A stretch of 64,000 nt of DNA from Okapia johnstoni (GCA_024291935.2 CM044316.1:79438501-79502500); one strand, 5' to 3'; positions 36,483 through 49,020 are shown, numbered from the stretch's first letter. Numbers and translations are program-made. Notes: generated by a model from the letters alone, not told the origin.

Positions 36483-36659
36483 ATTGCAGAGGAGGGATCC
36501 ACCATTTCATGTGTAGTGGAGCGAACCAGAGGAGCTCTGGATTACGTGCATGTTTTTTACACTATCTCACAGATCGAATCTGATGGTGTTAATTACCTTG
36601 TTGATGATTTTGCTAATGCCAGTGGGAGTATCACGTTCCTTCCTTGGCAGAGATCAGAG
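36483..36659 (+). CDS. ADGRV1: ADGRV1 window exon 12: Calx-beta core
   Basis: The exon is 59 whole codons, phase 0 at both ends. It reads IAEEGSTISCVVERTRGALD, then NYLVDDFANASGSITFLPWQ and RSE. It fits directly between exon 11 (ACIPE) and exon 13 (VLNIYVLDDD). The acceptor is ttcactttcag and the donor GAG|gtaaac. Confidence 0.95.
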
Positions 36660-36865
36660 GTAAACCCTACCTTCTTTCTTTCTTTGAAAACCTCTTGGGA
36701 AGCTTCTCCTTATCCATTTGTTGTGTAATTTATTTTTAGCATCCTGCTTTTTAAGCAATTTAGAATATTTAGGTGATTAGGTATATCTCATGGTCTAAAA
36801 TACTTTTTGTATTTATTTCTGCAAAAGAAACATTAAGAATGTTGAATAACGTGTGTTATAGTTTT

Positions 36866-37061
36866 GTCATTGTTTAGTCGCCAAGTTGAGTCTGACTCTT
36901 GTGATCCTGTGAACTGTAGCCCACACACTCCTCTGTCCAAAGGATTTCCCAGGCAAGGATACTGGAGTGGGTTTCCTCCATTTCCTTCTCCAGGGGATCT
37001 TCGTGACCCAGGATCAAACCTGCCTCTCCTGCATTGGCATTCTTTACCACTGAGCCACCAG
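36866..37061 (-). mobile_element. Bov-tA SINE
   Basis: Reverse-oriented with several small deletions. Flanked by ttatagtttt (36856-36865) and ttacagtttt (37062-37071), a one-mismatch target duplication. It lies 200 bases downstream of exon 12. Confidence 0.92.
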
Positions 37062-38449
37062 TTACAGTTTTACCTATTGTTTAACCTACATATAATAAAA
37101 GTGGTATAGCATGAAGGTTTATCATTATGTGTTTTTTTTATAACCAATACAGTGAGAAACTGCAAAATTCTTAATACTAAAAAATTCAGTACTATTAAGA
37201 ATTCTTTCAGTCAGCCAAGAGGTATTCTTTTAACTGTAATCTCATTTTATTTTTAAATTTGGAAAAATAGGTAATTTTTCTTTGTTTTGAAAGTAAAAGA
37301 TCGCCAGTTTTGTCAAAAACTTGCTGTGAACCAGAGTCTGATTTCTGAATATATATACAGAAATAAGTGACACTTCTTTTAAGTGAAATTGAAATGAGAC
37401 CTTCTCCTGTATCAAAAATTTTCTTACATCCTTTTAGTCTTGTATGTTGGAATATTCATATCAGCATAATTTTTCACTAGAAATGTAGATAGCTTATAGG
37501 TCATCAGTGATAAATAGTATAAATATTTAAGACTTGCAAATGTAATCTTTGAAGAAATTTTTAAGGGACTTAGGCGTTGACTGGATGAAAAAGATAAAAT
37601 TAGGGCAAACTTGAAATATTCTTAAGATTTAAAGAGTTAAAGCTCAAGAAGAGTGGCTAAATACCTATATTTTGGGGAAAGAAGGAAAAATGTTAAAAGT
37701 TCCCCAAAAGTTCTGAAGAGAGAGCAATGATAAATATTTTTACTGATGTTCCATAAAATGAGGAATATGAGGACACTAGTAAGTTTTCATGAGGCTGAAA
37801 TCATTCAGTTTAAAGGACTATTTTCTGATGTTTTTTTTTTCACTTCTTTTTTGGATTTGAAATACTCAAATCAAGTAATAATAATAGTACGTGGTGATTT
37901 TTTAATGCTCCTCCTTGGAAAACAGAGTTGATCCTCAAATTTTTCTATTGGAAAATTTACCAACTATGAAATAAAAGTGTAACTGGGAACCACTGTTTTA
38001 TAAAGTGGGTTCTCATATATTTTGGAAGAGATGAGTTAATAAATAAGATATTGGTTGGGTAAATGAGCAGTTACTTTGGGATCATTCAACACTTGAAAAA
38101 ATATTAATTGCTTCCTTTTTAATGGACGGCTTGATGTTTTGGTGTTGTTTTTTGTAGTAACATTTGTCAGCTTGCTTTCTGAGGGCGAGATGTGTTAAAT
38201 CTTAAGTCTACTTTTTTTTTCTCTATCTCAAGAACAATGACAATACTTGAGAAGAAGTGTCAGTTTATGCTTCTCCTCTGAGCACATTGGCCATTCCATA
38301 TATTACCTTATTAATTAAAATTCTGATCAAAATGAACATTAAAACCAAATTCAGATTCTATCTTGAGCCTAGTGGTAGAAAAACTACATTAGAAAAAAGG
38401 CTCTCCAAATGATTTTAGGCCCAATGACTAGTGTTTGAAACTTGCGTTT

Positions 38450-38960
38450 GGAGTTACAGTCTGTTTTCAGACGGTTGTCACCTTCCTTTCTCCAAGAAAC
38501 CAGGAAATCATACGTCATTCCTTCCTGTCCCTCGCTCCCTATGCTGAGTCTTTAAGGTCTGGGTCTTTTGTCCCCAGAACAAATCTCAAATCCATGTGTT
38601 TTTCTCATCTCCTTTGTCCCTGTGCTAGTTTAGAACCTTAATATTTCTGGTCCGTCACCTCCTAACTCAGCCCTTTGCACCCTTTCTGGCTCTATCCACT
38701 CTGTTTATGTTCTGCCTTGGTACTGATTCTAAAACGCAGTTCTCATTTTGTCTGTCTCCTGCTTATGATTCTTCAGTTTTGCTTTACTCTCTATGGAATG
38801 AAGTTCATTTTTCTGATGATACCATGACAGGTCCCTATAATCTTGACCTGTTTATCCATCCAGTCTTCTCTCACACTCCGGCCTTAGTGTCTAATTGTAG
38901 TTCCGCAGGTATCTTATTCTCGCCTACTCTTGTTTCTTTGACTTGCCCTTCCCCATTGTT
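38450..38960 (+). repeat. Probable L2 LINE fragment
   Basis: The layout ctcctgcttatgattcttca, then ctctatggaatgaagttcat, then gtccctataatcttgacctg resembles the L2 3' half. Diverged; ends approximate. Confidence 0.55.
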
Positions 38961-39029
38961 ACTTACAACTATAATTAATTCAGTAAGACTTGCTTCAAAC
39001 CCATCTATTGTAAAACCTTTACTAGATAG

Positions 39030-39100
39030 AGGCTTCCCTGGTGGCTCAGGGGAAACGAATCCACCTACAATACGAGAAATGCAATGCAGGAGACACGGGT
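39030..39100 (+). mobile_element. Bov-tA head-only stub
   Basis: About 70 bases of the tRNA-like head (ggcttccctggtggctcagg to aggagacacggg), stopping abruptly. Loss of the 3' part is unusual, since retrotransposed SINEs normally lose the 5' end. Confidence 0.85.
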
Positions 39101-39844
39101 AGAGCTGATTGTTTTGTTCTCAGTTTATTTTGAACATAACTCTATGACATTTTTACATTGCATTTTAAATGTTTTTCCACAGGTCTCTCTCCTATAGAAG
39201 ACTCTGTCTCTGGACTAGAAATTGCCCATTGTAGATGTCAACATGCTTGTTTAGTTAATAAAAGAGAGAAGAATCATTTTTTCACTTCAAATTTTGACTT
39301 ATGTTTTACAGAGCATGGCTGAATTACTGCTATTTCTTTTCCAAATGTTTTTTGGGGAGTTTGTGTATGCTAGACTTCTAGGGTCTATTGTAAATCTGTT
39401 TTCTAGCATGCTACTTCTAGGTATGTCGGACTTGCCTTAGGCAGTAACTAGACATGTTGTCCTTTCCTATAATCCTGCTACATCCTAACAGATAATGGGC
39501 AGTTCCTTAAGTAGGGATTCTATACCCTGAGGTTGGTAATACTGCTGTCTTTGGTACAAAGAATATATGATATGGGTATATCACTATATCGCATATGCTA
39601 TGATGTTAATACATAACCATGATATTTTTATACAGAAAATATACTGTTCAGTACCCATTATTGATTAAACAATTAATTTCTCAGATCTTTTTCTCTCTCT
39701 CTCTGTGTTTTAATGTTGACGTTTTTATAGAAATTGCTCATGTTAGAAAGTAACTTCAGTTGGCTGCTTTATTTTCTTCTGGTGAGTGGTAAATAATTTC
39801 TACTTGTGTCATTGCTTAGTGCCTCTGGATTTGTGTATTTAAAG

Positions 39845-40025
39845 GTCCTGAATATTTATGTCCTTGATGATGATATTCCTGAGCTTAATGAGTATTTCCG
39901 TGTGACCTTGGTTTCTGCGATTCCTGGAGATGGGAAAGTAGGTTCGACTCCCACCAGTGGTGCAAGCATAGACCCTGAAAAGGAAACAACGGATATCACC
40001 ATCAAAGCGAGTGATCATCCATATG
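39845..40025 (+). CDS. ADGRV1: ADGRV1 window exon 13: Calx-beta acidic loop and terminator
   Basis: It reads VLNIYVLDDDIPELNEYFRV and ends ITIKASDHPYG, the terminator in its ASDHP form. Between these, STPTSGASIDPEKETTD makes the loop before the last strand longer than usual. The acceptor gtgtatttaaag has a weak pyrimidine tract. It ends in phase 1 exactly at the domain boundary. Confidence 0.94.
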
Positions 40026-40973
40026 GTAACCAAGCCCTTGTGTGAGAATAGTCCTCCCTTCTCTGGGTGTACTTGCTCTTGTTGAGAGGTTAAGGGACTT
40101 CTGCAAATGATTGAAGTAGACCTTCTTTGGATCCTCTAACCTTCCAAGCTCCCATTTTGAGGGACGGTGTTTATGAAATACAAGAACCAATTTCTAAAGT
40201 TTAAGAATATATTTTATAAAGTATATGCAGGATTATTTTAAATGGAAATAAAAGTATTTTTATTCACGGCTATCAAAAGTTGTAGTTTTAAAAATTATCC
40301 TATTTGTGATATGTTAATACCTGGTTGAAGTACTTTGTAATTTATGTTTTATTAGACTTCAAGAAGTAGAGTTATCACTGTCTGTTTATATTAATTTCTT
40401 CTTGTCTCACGCTAAAAAGTGATAATTTTCTTAGTGGAGCAACTCTAACAGATATCTGTTATTATAAGTTGAGAGTGTTTTCTGCACTGAAAAGTAGTAT
40501 TTCTTTTGTAGGAAAGCATCAATAAAAAATCTGTGTAGGAAACCTGGGAAGTTCTTCAACTCATTTTCATACTTAAATTCAGCAAAATGAATTGCAAGTC
40601 CTTTGGGGTGCCATTAATTTTGTTTTGCTATGTGCTTAAGGATGAATTCTAGAGATAAATATGAGTAAATGTTTGATAATATGTATTGTAAAACTCCATC
40701 ACTGTTCTTTTTATGGATGCTCCCTTTAAAAAAAGTTTTCTTTGGGTAGAGACAAGGAAAAGTGTCATTTTAGTTTTTAATATCCTGAAAACTTCCACCA
40801 TATTCTGTGTCAAAAGCACGTTAATCAAATCGTCACTGAGGTCTTTTCTAAAGGAGAGCCCTCTGAATTTTATCCTGGTGATCAAAATAATTGTGTAAGA
40901 TTGTTTCAAGTGCGTATGAAATTCTTCCACAGATAACTGGGGCAAATATGCCGTTTCTCTTTGTATCTGCCAG
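40026..40973 (+). other. Intron between window exons 13 and 14
   Basis: AT-rich; no repeat recognised. Confidence 0.7.
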
Positions 40974-41176
40974 GCTTGCTACAGTTCTCCCCTGGGCCGC
41001 CTCCGCAGCCCGAGGACACAATGACCCTGCCTGCAAGCGGTGTTCCCCACGTCACCGTGCGGGAGGAAGATGGAGAAGTTAGGTTGTTGGTTGTCCGTGC
41101 ACAAGGGCTCCTGGGGAGGGTTATGGCAGAATACAGAACAGTGTCACTGACAGCATTCAGTCCTGAAGACTACCAG
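40974..41176 (+). CDS. ADGRV1: ADGRV1 window exon 14: Calx-beta start
   Basis: The acceptor is ttgtatctgccag. It begins a new unit with LLQFSPGPPPQPEDT, a Pro-rich insertion before the first binding strand, then VREEDGEVRLLVVRAQGLLG and LTAFSPEDYQ. It ends in phase 0 at CAG|gtaaat. It is noticeably GC-richer than the surrounding intron. Confidence 0.95.
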
Positions 41177-41639
41177 GTAAATCCCTTAATCCTTTTGAAG
41201 CAGTATGTATACTTGTAGAACAGACACAGTCCCCTTCGAGGATTGCAAGGAGCTTGGCACTGTACATGCAACTTATTAAACAAGGAAAGGAAGCATTGAT
41301 GGTTTGAGATTTATGAGAAGCCTTTCAATTTATGTGAATTCAAAGTACTTCCGTCCCCCAAAGTCTGACACTTAAATAGCTATCCTGTTGATTTCTCTTG
41401 TTGTCCCTTTTATCTGTCATAGTCTTCATTGTATCATTTTAATCTTACAGGTTTTAATCATATGTGTTTAAAAATTATGTTTTGTACACATTTTGAATCC
41501 CCTTGTCTGTGTCTGTTGAACACACCCAAAATTGTAAAGAAATTATATGTCTATGTCATTTCAATTTTAATTTTTTCTCCAAGTGAGAATCGGTGTGGTA
41601 CGGGCAAAAAAAGAAAACCAGTTTGGAAACTGGGTTTAA

Positions 41640-41835
41640 ACTGAGCTTCTAAATGTGTGGCCTTAATGGAGACTCAATCTTTCCTGACCTCAGTTTCTTT
41701 ATTGGTAAGAGAGAGATAATATCTGCTGGGCAGGTCACCCTGAGGATTGATGGCAGTGTTTTAAGTGTCACGTACTGTATGTGGCACATATATAGTAACC
41801 AATGAATAACTGTTATGTAGTCTTATTATCACCAC
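41640..41835 (+). repeat. MIR SINE
   Basis: The plus-oriented MIR core is visible: tgtgtggccttaat, ctgacctcagtttctttatt, gataatatctgct, gaggattgatgg and gtggcacatatatagtaacc. Confidence 0.75.
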
Positions 41836-42254
41836 TACTCATATTAAGTGAATGCTCATAATTTCTTCTTGGATATACTTCTCAGGAAGTATTTTATATC
41901 CTTCAACATTTGTTTTCCCAAAGAATCATTTTGTTTAATATTAATTATCTTGATTTTCCTTTTATTCCTAATAAGACCTGTACAAGGGTGTAGTCTTCAG
42001 TAATTTGTGCATACTTTTTCTCCCAAATTCTGGAAAACCTGGCTAAGTGAATTCAATTAATTTCAGCTGTATTGCAGTTGGCAAAGTTTTCTGATTTGTT
42101 TTATTGGGCAAGTTATATTTCTCTTGCCCTAACATTTATTTCATCTTTAGCTAGTTTGGTATGAAATACCTTCCATGGAGCATCTCAACTCAGCTTAGTA
42201 CTGTCTTCTCTGCATTCTCTTAAAGAAATACTTTAGTCTTATACTGATGTTCTT

Positions 42255-43015
42255 TTAAAAGTTATTTTTTTTAGCTTTATTGAGGTACAATTGACAAATA
42301 AAATTAGTTCCCTGGTCTCTGCTTCTGTGAGTTTGACTATTTTGATTCCTTGACATGAAGTACATTTGTTATTTTACTTGTGCCGGGTTTCTGATGTCAG
42401 CCATTTTGACAGGTGTGAGGTGATATCTCATTGTGGTTGTGATTTGCATTTCCCTGATGATTGGCGATGTTGAGCATCTTTTCATGTGCCTGTTGTCCAT
42501 CTACATTCCTGTTTAGGAAAACATCTGTTCAGTTCTTTAGCCCATTTTTTAATTGAGTCGATTTCTTTTAATGTTGAGTTGTCTGAATTGTTTATGTGTG
42601 TTGGATATTAATCCCTTATTTGGAAAGAATTTCTCTTACTCGATAGGTTGTATTTTCATTCTGTTGGTAGTTTTCTTTGCTGTGCAAAAGCTTTGCAGTT
42701 TTATTAGTTTCCACTTGTTTACTTTTGCTTTCCTTGGTTTATGTGTCTGTTTTTGTGCCAGCACCATCCTGTTTTGATTACTGTAGCTTCCTAGTATAGT
42801 CTGAAGTCAGGGAGTGATTTCTTCGGCTCTGTCCTTCTCAAGATTGTTTTGGCTATTTGAGGTCTTTGCTGTTTCAGACAAATTCTAAAATTATTTGTTG
42901 AATAAAAGGGGTGAGAGTAGGCATCCTTGTCTTGTTTCTTATCTTAGGGGAAATGCTTTCTGCTTTCCTTCATTGAGTATGCTGGATTTGACATATATGG
43001 CCATCTTCAATCTCC
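42255..43015 (-). repeat. L1 LINE 3' region
   Basis: Reverse-oriented L1 with its 3' end at tttttagctttattgaggta, then atttgcatttccctgatgat, gtgcaaaagctttgcagttt and gtgccagcaccatcctgttt. Internal deletions are present. Confidence 0.85.
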
Positions 43016-43059
43016 AGTTGGATTATAATTTTCTTTAATAACTAAAACAAAATGAAAAA

Positions 43060-44541
43060 ATATTTTCTTATCCTCTATGACTGTCAGAAAGTTAATACCT
43101 TTGGAGACCTTTCTGAGAATTTTCAGGCTATGAGCTGCTGAATGAATGTTGTGTTAGCAGGCATGAAAACAATATGAATCTTATACAATTCCATTAGAAC
43201 TCCTGGATGATCAGGTCCCTTGTCAGTTAGCAGTGATATTTTGAATGGGATTTTTTTTTTTTTTTCTGAGAAGTAGCTCTCCACAGTAGGCTTAAATATT
43301 TAGTAAACTATGTTGTTAACAGATGTGCTGTCATCTCGGCTTTAGTGTTCCATTTATAGAGCATAGGTATGGTAGGTTTAGCAGCATTCTTAAGAGCCCT
43401 TGGCTTTTTGGGATGGTAAATGGGCATTTGCTTCAACTTAAAGTTACCAGCTGCATTAGCCCTTAATAAGAAAGTTAGTCTGTGTTTTGAAGCTTTGAAT
43501 CCTGCCATTGACTTCTTTCTAGTTTTGAAGGTTCCTTGATGTTGTTTTCTTCCAATATAAGGTTGTTTTATTTACACTGAAAGACTCTTTAGTGTAGCCA
43601 CCTTCATTAATTATCTTAGCTGGATCTCCTGCATAACCCGCTGCAGCTTCTGCATCAGCACTTGCAGTTTCACCTTGTACTTCTGTGTTGTGGAGTTGGC
43701 ATCTTTCTGTCAACCTTATGAACTAACTTCTGATAGCTTCAGACCTTTTTTCTGCAGCTTTCTCACCTCCCTCAGCCTTTATGGAATTGAAGAGAGTTAG
43801 GGCCTTTTGTGGATTAGGGTTTGGTTTAAGAGAATATTGTGACCTGCTTGATCTTCTATCTAGACCACTAAAACTTTCTCCATATTATCAATAGGCTTTT
43901 GTTTTCTTATCATTTATGTGTTCACTGAAGTAGCACTTTTAATTTCCTTCAAGAGCTTTTGCTTTGCATTTAAAACTTAGCTACCTGTCTGGCTGAAGGG
44001 GTATAGGTTTTGGCCTATCTTGGCTTTTGACATGCCTTTCTCATTAAGCTTAATAATCCTTTCTAACTTTTGAGTTAAAGTGAGAGACATGTGACTCTTC
44101 CTGTCACCTGAACACTTAGAGGTCATTGTAGGGTTACTTTTTAACCTAATTTCAATATTGTTGTATCTAAGAAAATAGGAGGCCCCTGGAGAGGGAGCAG
44201 GATGGGGGAATGGCTTGTCAGTGGAGCAGCAGAGCGCATGTGACATGTATTAAATTCGCTATTTTCTATGGGTGTCTTTATGCCTCCAAACAATTATAAC
44301 AGTAACATCAAAGATATCACAGGTCACAATAGCAAATATAACAATTATGACAAAGCTTGAACTATGGAAGAGTTACCAAAATGTGACACAGAGACATGAA
44401 GTGAGCAAACACTGTTGGAAAAAAATGGTACCAGATAAACTTGTTCTGTGCAGGGTTGCTACACTCTGCTAATTTGTTAAAACAAAACCAAAACAGTGTC
44501 TACAAAGTATAATAAAGTGAAGAGGAATAAAATAAGGTCTG
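43060..44541 (-). mobile_element. Fossil Tigger DNA transposon (pogo/TcMar-Tigger)
   Basis: Transposase pieces read in reverse: KCSGDRKSHMSLTLTQKLER (N-terminal DNA-binding region), IINEGGYTKESFSVNKT, MAGFKASKHRLTFLL and NPRALKNAAKPTIPMLYKWN, then a [12 protein letters not shown] stretch nearer 43180. The outer end near 44541 resembles the Tigger terminal repeat. The conserved catalytic DET is NKT (Asn codon at 43570-43572) and the frame is broken, so it is inactive. The other terminus was not found. Confidence 0.88.
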
Positions 44542-45803
44542 CTGGTAGAAATTGGGGAGTTGGAAACATATACATGACATTAAAAGCTTAGAATATGGTA
44601 ACCTTGTCTAGAGATGGAGCATAGAGAGGATCTGGTGAAGAATAGCTTTTTCAGGTCCTAGGAGAATGTTAAACTTGCACAGAACACAAGGATGAGCCAA
44701 AAAGGTAGGAAAAACAGAAAGTGTGATATCATGGAATACCAGAGAGTGAGGGAGCGGCCAATTGTGTCAGATATTGCTAGGGTTAAATAATATGGTTTCC
44801 TAAGACAGTCAAATGGTATTTCTGTTGTTAAGACTTGTAGAATTACTCCTCTGATAACTGGACACTAGGCAAAGGTACTTTTTTTTCCTTGAGCCTACGA
44901 TATGTCTTTTATAGATGTTGTTTTCTATCCTGTGCTTAACACTCTTTCTGAAATATTTTCGTGGAGATAGAGCTATGTCTTGACCATTTTTGAGTCCTAA
45001 GCATCCTAAATGATGTCATGCGCATGCTATGTGTTTGAAGATATTGAAAAAAAAATTAATAAATGAGTGATTAAGTGAATTGGTACTTGGGTTCCTCAGT
45101 TTAGTTTTAGGATCATTAATTGTTCCACAGGATGAAATATAGTTGTCCACAAAACCTAACCGTAGAAAAATTTAAACATCTTTAAAATTTATTCTCATGA
45201 CTTGAGGGGAAAATGCTTATATTAGCTAATGGGAGAAAAAAGGACCTTAAGATTTCAAGTAACTCTTTATTTTTCTAGTAGTTATGAACTTTTCTGATGG
45301 GAAATATATTTTATGAATTTCATTTGAGAGTATAATCAAAGTATGATTAATGCCCAGTGGATCAATATTTATTATTGCTAGGGGAAATTTTTGGAATGAA
45401 AATGCCATTATTATTATTATACCCTAGTATTTAAATTACTCAGTGATGTAAACTGAATAGTTCTCAGTATACTTAATCAAAGGAATTTCATATATCTCAT
45501 TGAATTAATTGTTTAGGAATTTGTGGATGTCACCTATACAGATTTCTTATTTGCCTCAATAGTTTTTTGATGAATAGGCAAGTAAGAGAAATAAAAATCC
45601 ATCTACTTTATTTAGTTTGAGGGTATTTATTTAGAATTTTTATTAATCACTGTTCATAGCCACTTAAATGTTTTCAATTTTATATTTATCTTCATCTGTT
45701 TCAGTATTTATAACAATCTGGGACATAGTAAACATTCTCATCTTATACATTCCTACACAAAATAGTTATAATCTAATGAACAAATCTTTTATTTATATTT
45801 CAG

Positions 45804-45933
45804 AGTGTTGCTGGTACCTTAGAATTTCAACCAGGAGAAAGATTTAAGTACATTTCTGTAAATATCACTGATAATTCTATTCCTGAATTGGAGAAATCCT
45901 TTAAAGTTGAGTTGTTAAACTTGGAAGGAGGAG
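45804..45933 (+). CDS. ADGRV1: ADGRV1 window exon 15: Calx-beta acidic loop
   Basis: It reads SVAGTLEFQPGERFKYISVN, then ITDNSIPELEKSFKVELLNL and EGG. The acidic loop is DNSIPELEK, with Ser in place of one Asp. The acceptor is tttatatttcag and the donor G|gtaaga (phase 1). The preceding 4.6 kb intron contains a Tigger fossil. Confidence 0.95.
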
Positions 45934-47849
45934 GTAAGAATGGTGACTCAAAAATATCAAATGTTTACTTGTTCACTCACCATGATAGTGGATTAAGTAA
46001 ATAAGTTTCTTTTGAATTAATCTATTGTGCTGGTTTTCCCTTTTTCATTACCCTTTGGTCTTTTCCTAAAGTAGATGTGCTTTTACAGTGAAATAATTTA
46101 ATTATACTGAATCACCAAATTATAGTTATCATTCATAGTGGGTGCCCCTAAAATCATCTCTCCTTCTTCTTCCTTATTTCACTTTTCACAGTAGCTCCTT
46201 TAGCTATATCCAGTTGTAGAATAGGTCAAAATTATTCCCTTTAGGAAACCTGTTAGGCAGTGATTATCAATAAAGCAGGTTAACAATATTCTTAGTTTTA
46301 ATATGCTGAAAACTCTGATTTATGACAGACTTTTGGAGTCAAAAATCCATTTTGTGGCAAAACTCCTCTGTATTGAAGAGAGGCTGCTTATAGTCTTTAT
46401 CCTGGATAGATTAACTGTATGTGTTTCTTTGCAGAAGTATCACTGTGTTTGATGATCAGGTGCTGCTGTGGGTTTATAGAGTACATGAGATGTGTACCTT
46501 ATTATCTTTATAAGTGTAAGAATTTGAGAGTTGGTATTCATCAGATCAGTCTCTTCCATTACAAAAGCTGGTATTATTATCTTATTATTATTTTTATGTT
46601 TTGATGAAGAAAGTCATAGTACTGAATATGCCATCCAAGGGGGAGAATCTGGGTAGGACAGAAATACTAAGATTGTCTTGTAGTATTAGTGAGACTTTGG
46701 GGTGAGTATGACAGAATTTCCCTATGTTTCCCTTCCCTGTTCTCCCAAAGCCCAGGTGAAACCAAAGGACAGGACAAGCCAGGGAAATGATTAATCAGCA
46801 CCACAGCTTGGTTGACTACATAAAACAGTGAAGGCAAGCTGTACACCCTGCTGGGCTGGTGTCATGTAACAGGACCAGCTTTGCTTGTCTCAAGCAAAGA
46901 GACAAGTCCTCACATTTCCAAATCGTTATTTTCATGACAGGACTCAGTTAATCACAAGTCACTGTAAAGCATTTGAGCAGTTCTTTGTATTACTTATAGC
47001 AAAAACTACTTGGGTAATAGAGAAAATGTTAGTGAGCATTACCTAATATTGATTAAGAAGAAACATCAGATTTTTTTTAGAAATTATGTTTGTGATCATA
47101 GTGTTTACCTGTGATTTTATAAAGGAGCTTCCTTCTATATCTCTAGAATATACATTGGTATGTATTATTGGGCACGAGTACTCATTTGAAAACCAATCCT
47201 GCGCTGTCCTAAGTGGGCAGTCCTGGCAGAGAATCTGATCCTCCCAGCCCCCTTGAGTGGGGATTGGAGGTAGAGGAACCTGGAGGCAGGCCTCCATTCC
47301 TCGAGTCATAGCTGGACTGCCTAACACGTGAAATAGCTTGTAGAACTAAGCTTTTGTGGGGATCAAAGGAGAAACCCTTATTCCACACTGTTTTGCCTGT
47401 AAGACCCATTCTACATATGACAGCCACCTGAGTGGGTGTTCTATGCTAGTCAGGGTACATTGGGGTTAAATTTTGCCCCTCTTCCTTGTAACCTGTGGTT
47501 AATACGAAAGCAGAGCCATGCACTGGATATTCCCAGAAATCCGTTGACTGTTTCAGGTTTTGGGTGTCATCAGTTCTCACGTCTGGTATATCTCAGTCCC
47601 CAGGAGGGGAAGCCCGGAAGAGCAGGGCAGACCTTAGCCTCACACATCAATCAAGGATATGGTAGAAGCACATAGGTGTGGATGTCGTCTTGCTCCTTAT
47701 TCCTTTTCCACCGCTGCCCTTCCTGTCTTCTTTGCTTGCAAATCCTTGGTAAAATAATGGTTGGCTTCTGAGATGTAGTGGAAGTAAAGTTAGAACCGCT
47801 TTCCCTTTCTTACGGTCTTCACATATTGCCAAGGTCCCTCATTTTCTAC

Positions 47850-48030
47850 AAAATCATTTATTTGGTCTTTACAGCAGTTCTGTGTAAAAGGCAGCAGGCA
47901 CCTTTTATAGGTGAGGAAAGTGAGGTGCCAAGGGCTTTCGTGACTGGCTGAAGGTTTTACAGCTGGTGTCTGTCACAGCCAGGGCTGAAGCTGAGGTTTC
48001 TAGACCACTTGTCTAGGTTCTGAAGTGTGA
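47850..48030 (-). repeat. MIR SINE
   Basis: Reverse MIR core: ataggtgaggaaagtgaggt, ttttacagctggtgtctg and gccagggctgaagctgaggt. Confidence 0.7.
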
Positions 48031-48103
48031 GAACTTAAGTGTGTGGCTAGAGGGAAATGTTAGATGCATTACCCCAATTTTCTATTTAGTTGTTGTAAGT
48101 GGG

Positions 48104-48293
48104 CTTTTCTGTTGGCTCAGATGGTAAAGAATCTGCCGGCAACGTAGGAGACCTAGGTTTGATCCCTGGAGAAGGGAATGGCTACCCACTCCAGTACTGT
48201 TGCCTGGAGAATCCCATGGACAGAGGAGCCTGGCAGGCTACAGTCATGGGGTTGCAAGAAGTCAGACATGCCTGAGTGACTAATACACATAGA
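48104..48293 (+). mobile_element. Bov-tA SINE with perfect target duplication
   Basis: Head ttggctcagatggtaaagaa, tail gcctgagtgactaatacac. The 12-bp duplication gttgtaagtggg is at 48092-48103 and 48294-48305. The copy lacks the usual gttgggaagatcc segment. Confidence 0.94.
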
Positions 48294-48685
48294 GTTGTAA
48301 GTGGGACGGTAACTGTCACAGGTTTATAGGACTAAGTATAGGCTGATATATACACACAAATATTTAAAAATATTTATATAAATGATGAAAACAATTTACA
48401 CTGCTATGAAGTAAAAATTTAAAAGTAAAACTAGTTAAATTGGCAGAAATGGGAAATGCCAGTTGCAACCTATGTGGAATATTTCTTGAAGCTATGAATG
48501 AAAATTTTGTAACTTGGTAGCTTGACTAATGTTTTACCATTACCACCTAATCTGTTTTATTTGAAAGAATGCATGTCTAGAATTACTGTATTTTCCTCTT
48601 TGCTGGATATGTTTTAAGAACTCTTAATTTTCTCATTGTGTCAATGTATGTTGTGTGGGTCGTGACTCTGTTTCTCCTTGTGAAG

Positions 48686-48766
48686 TGACTGAACTCTTTA
48701 GGGTTGATGGCAGTGGTAGTGGTGATGGGGACATGGAATTCTTCCTTCCAGCTAATCACAGACGTG
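48686..48766 (+). CDS. ADGRV1: ADGRV1 window exon 16: short Gly/Ser/Asp linker exon
   Basis: At 81 bases this is the smallest exon, phase 1 at both ends and skippable in frame. It encodes VTELFRVDGSGSGDGDMEFF and then LPANHRR, a low-complexity Gly/Ser/Asp loop inserted between the acidic loop and the last strand of a Calx-beta unit. The human protein has a very similar loop as I recall. The acceptor tctccttgtgaag has purines next to the AG, so it may be weak. The donor is G|gtaagc. Confidence 0.9.
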
Positions 48767-48844
48767 GTAAGCAGTTATTCCAAGGCCCTTTACTGTTCTA
48801 CATTTTAACTTTTCTTTTTTAGAGACAACAATACTAACCATTTC

Positions 48845-49020
48845 TCGATACCTGCTATATGCAGGTCCTTTATATAGTATGTCTCATTAAGCAGCACAAC
48901 TCGATCAAGTCTTATTTACTCCATGCTGTTATAAGTCAGCTGGAAAGAGATCAAGTCAGAATCAAGTCCTGTCTGCCTCTGAAACTCAGACTCTCCTCCT
49001 CTCTTTGTGAACCTAATGCC
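48845..49020 (-). repeat. Possible MIR SINE
   Basis: acctgctatatgcaggtcct, tctcattaagcagcacaac and cctgtctgcctctgaaactc follow the reversed MIR order but are diverged. Confidence 0.45.

Larger units (their letters stand above)
36660..39844 (+). other. Intron between window exons 12 and 13
   Basis: Holds a Bov-tA, an L2 fragment and a SINE stub, listed separately. 37072-38450 and 39101-39844 are AT-rich with nothing recognised. Confidence 0.7.
41177..45803 (+). other. Intron between window exons 14 and 15
   Basis: Contains MIR, L1 and Tigger fossils listed separately. 41177-41640 and 44542-45803 hold nothing recognised. Confidence 0.7.
45934..48685 (+). other. Intron between window exons 15 and 16
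   Basis: A MIR and a Bov-tA are listed. 46700-47700 is less AT-rich than its surroundings and has no recognised family or protein similarity. The rest is unremarkable. Confidence 0.65.

Noticed and set aside
47040..47680. GC-richer intron stretch with short frames on both strands
   Set aside because: No Calx-beta motif, no phase-compatible splice sites, and exons 15 and 16 join without it.
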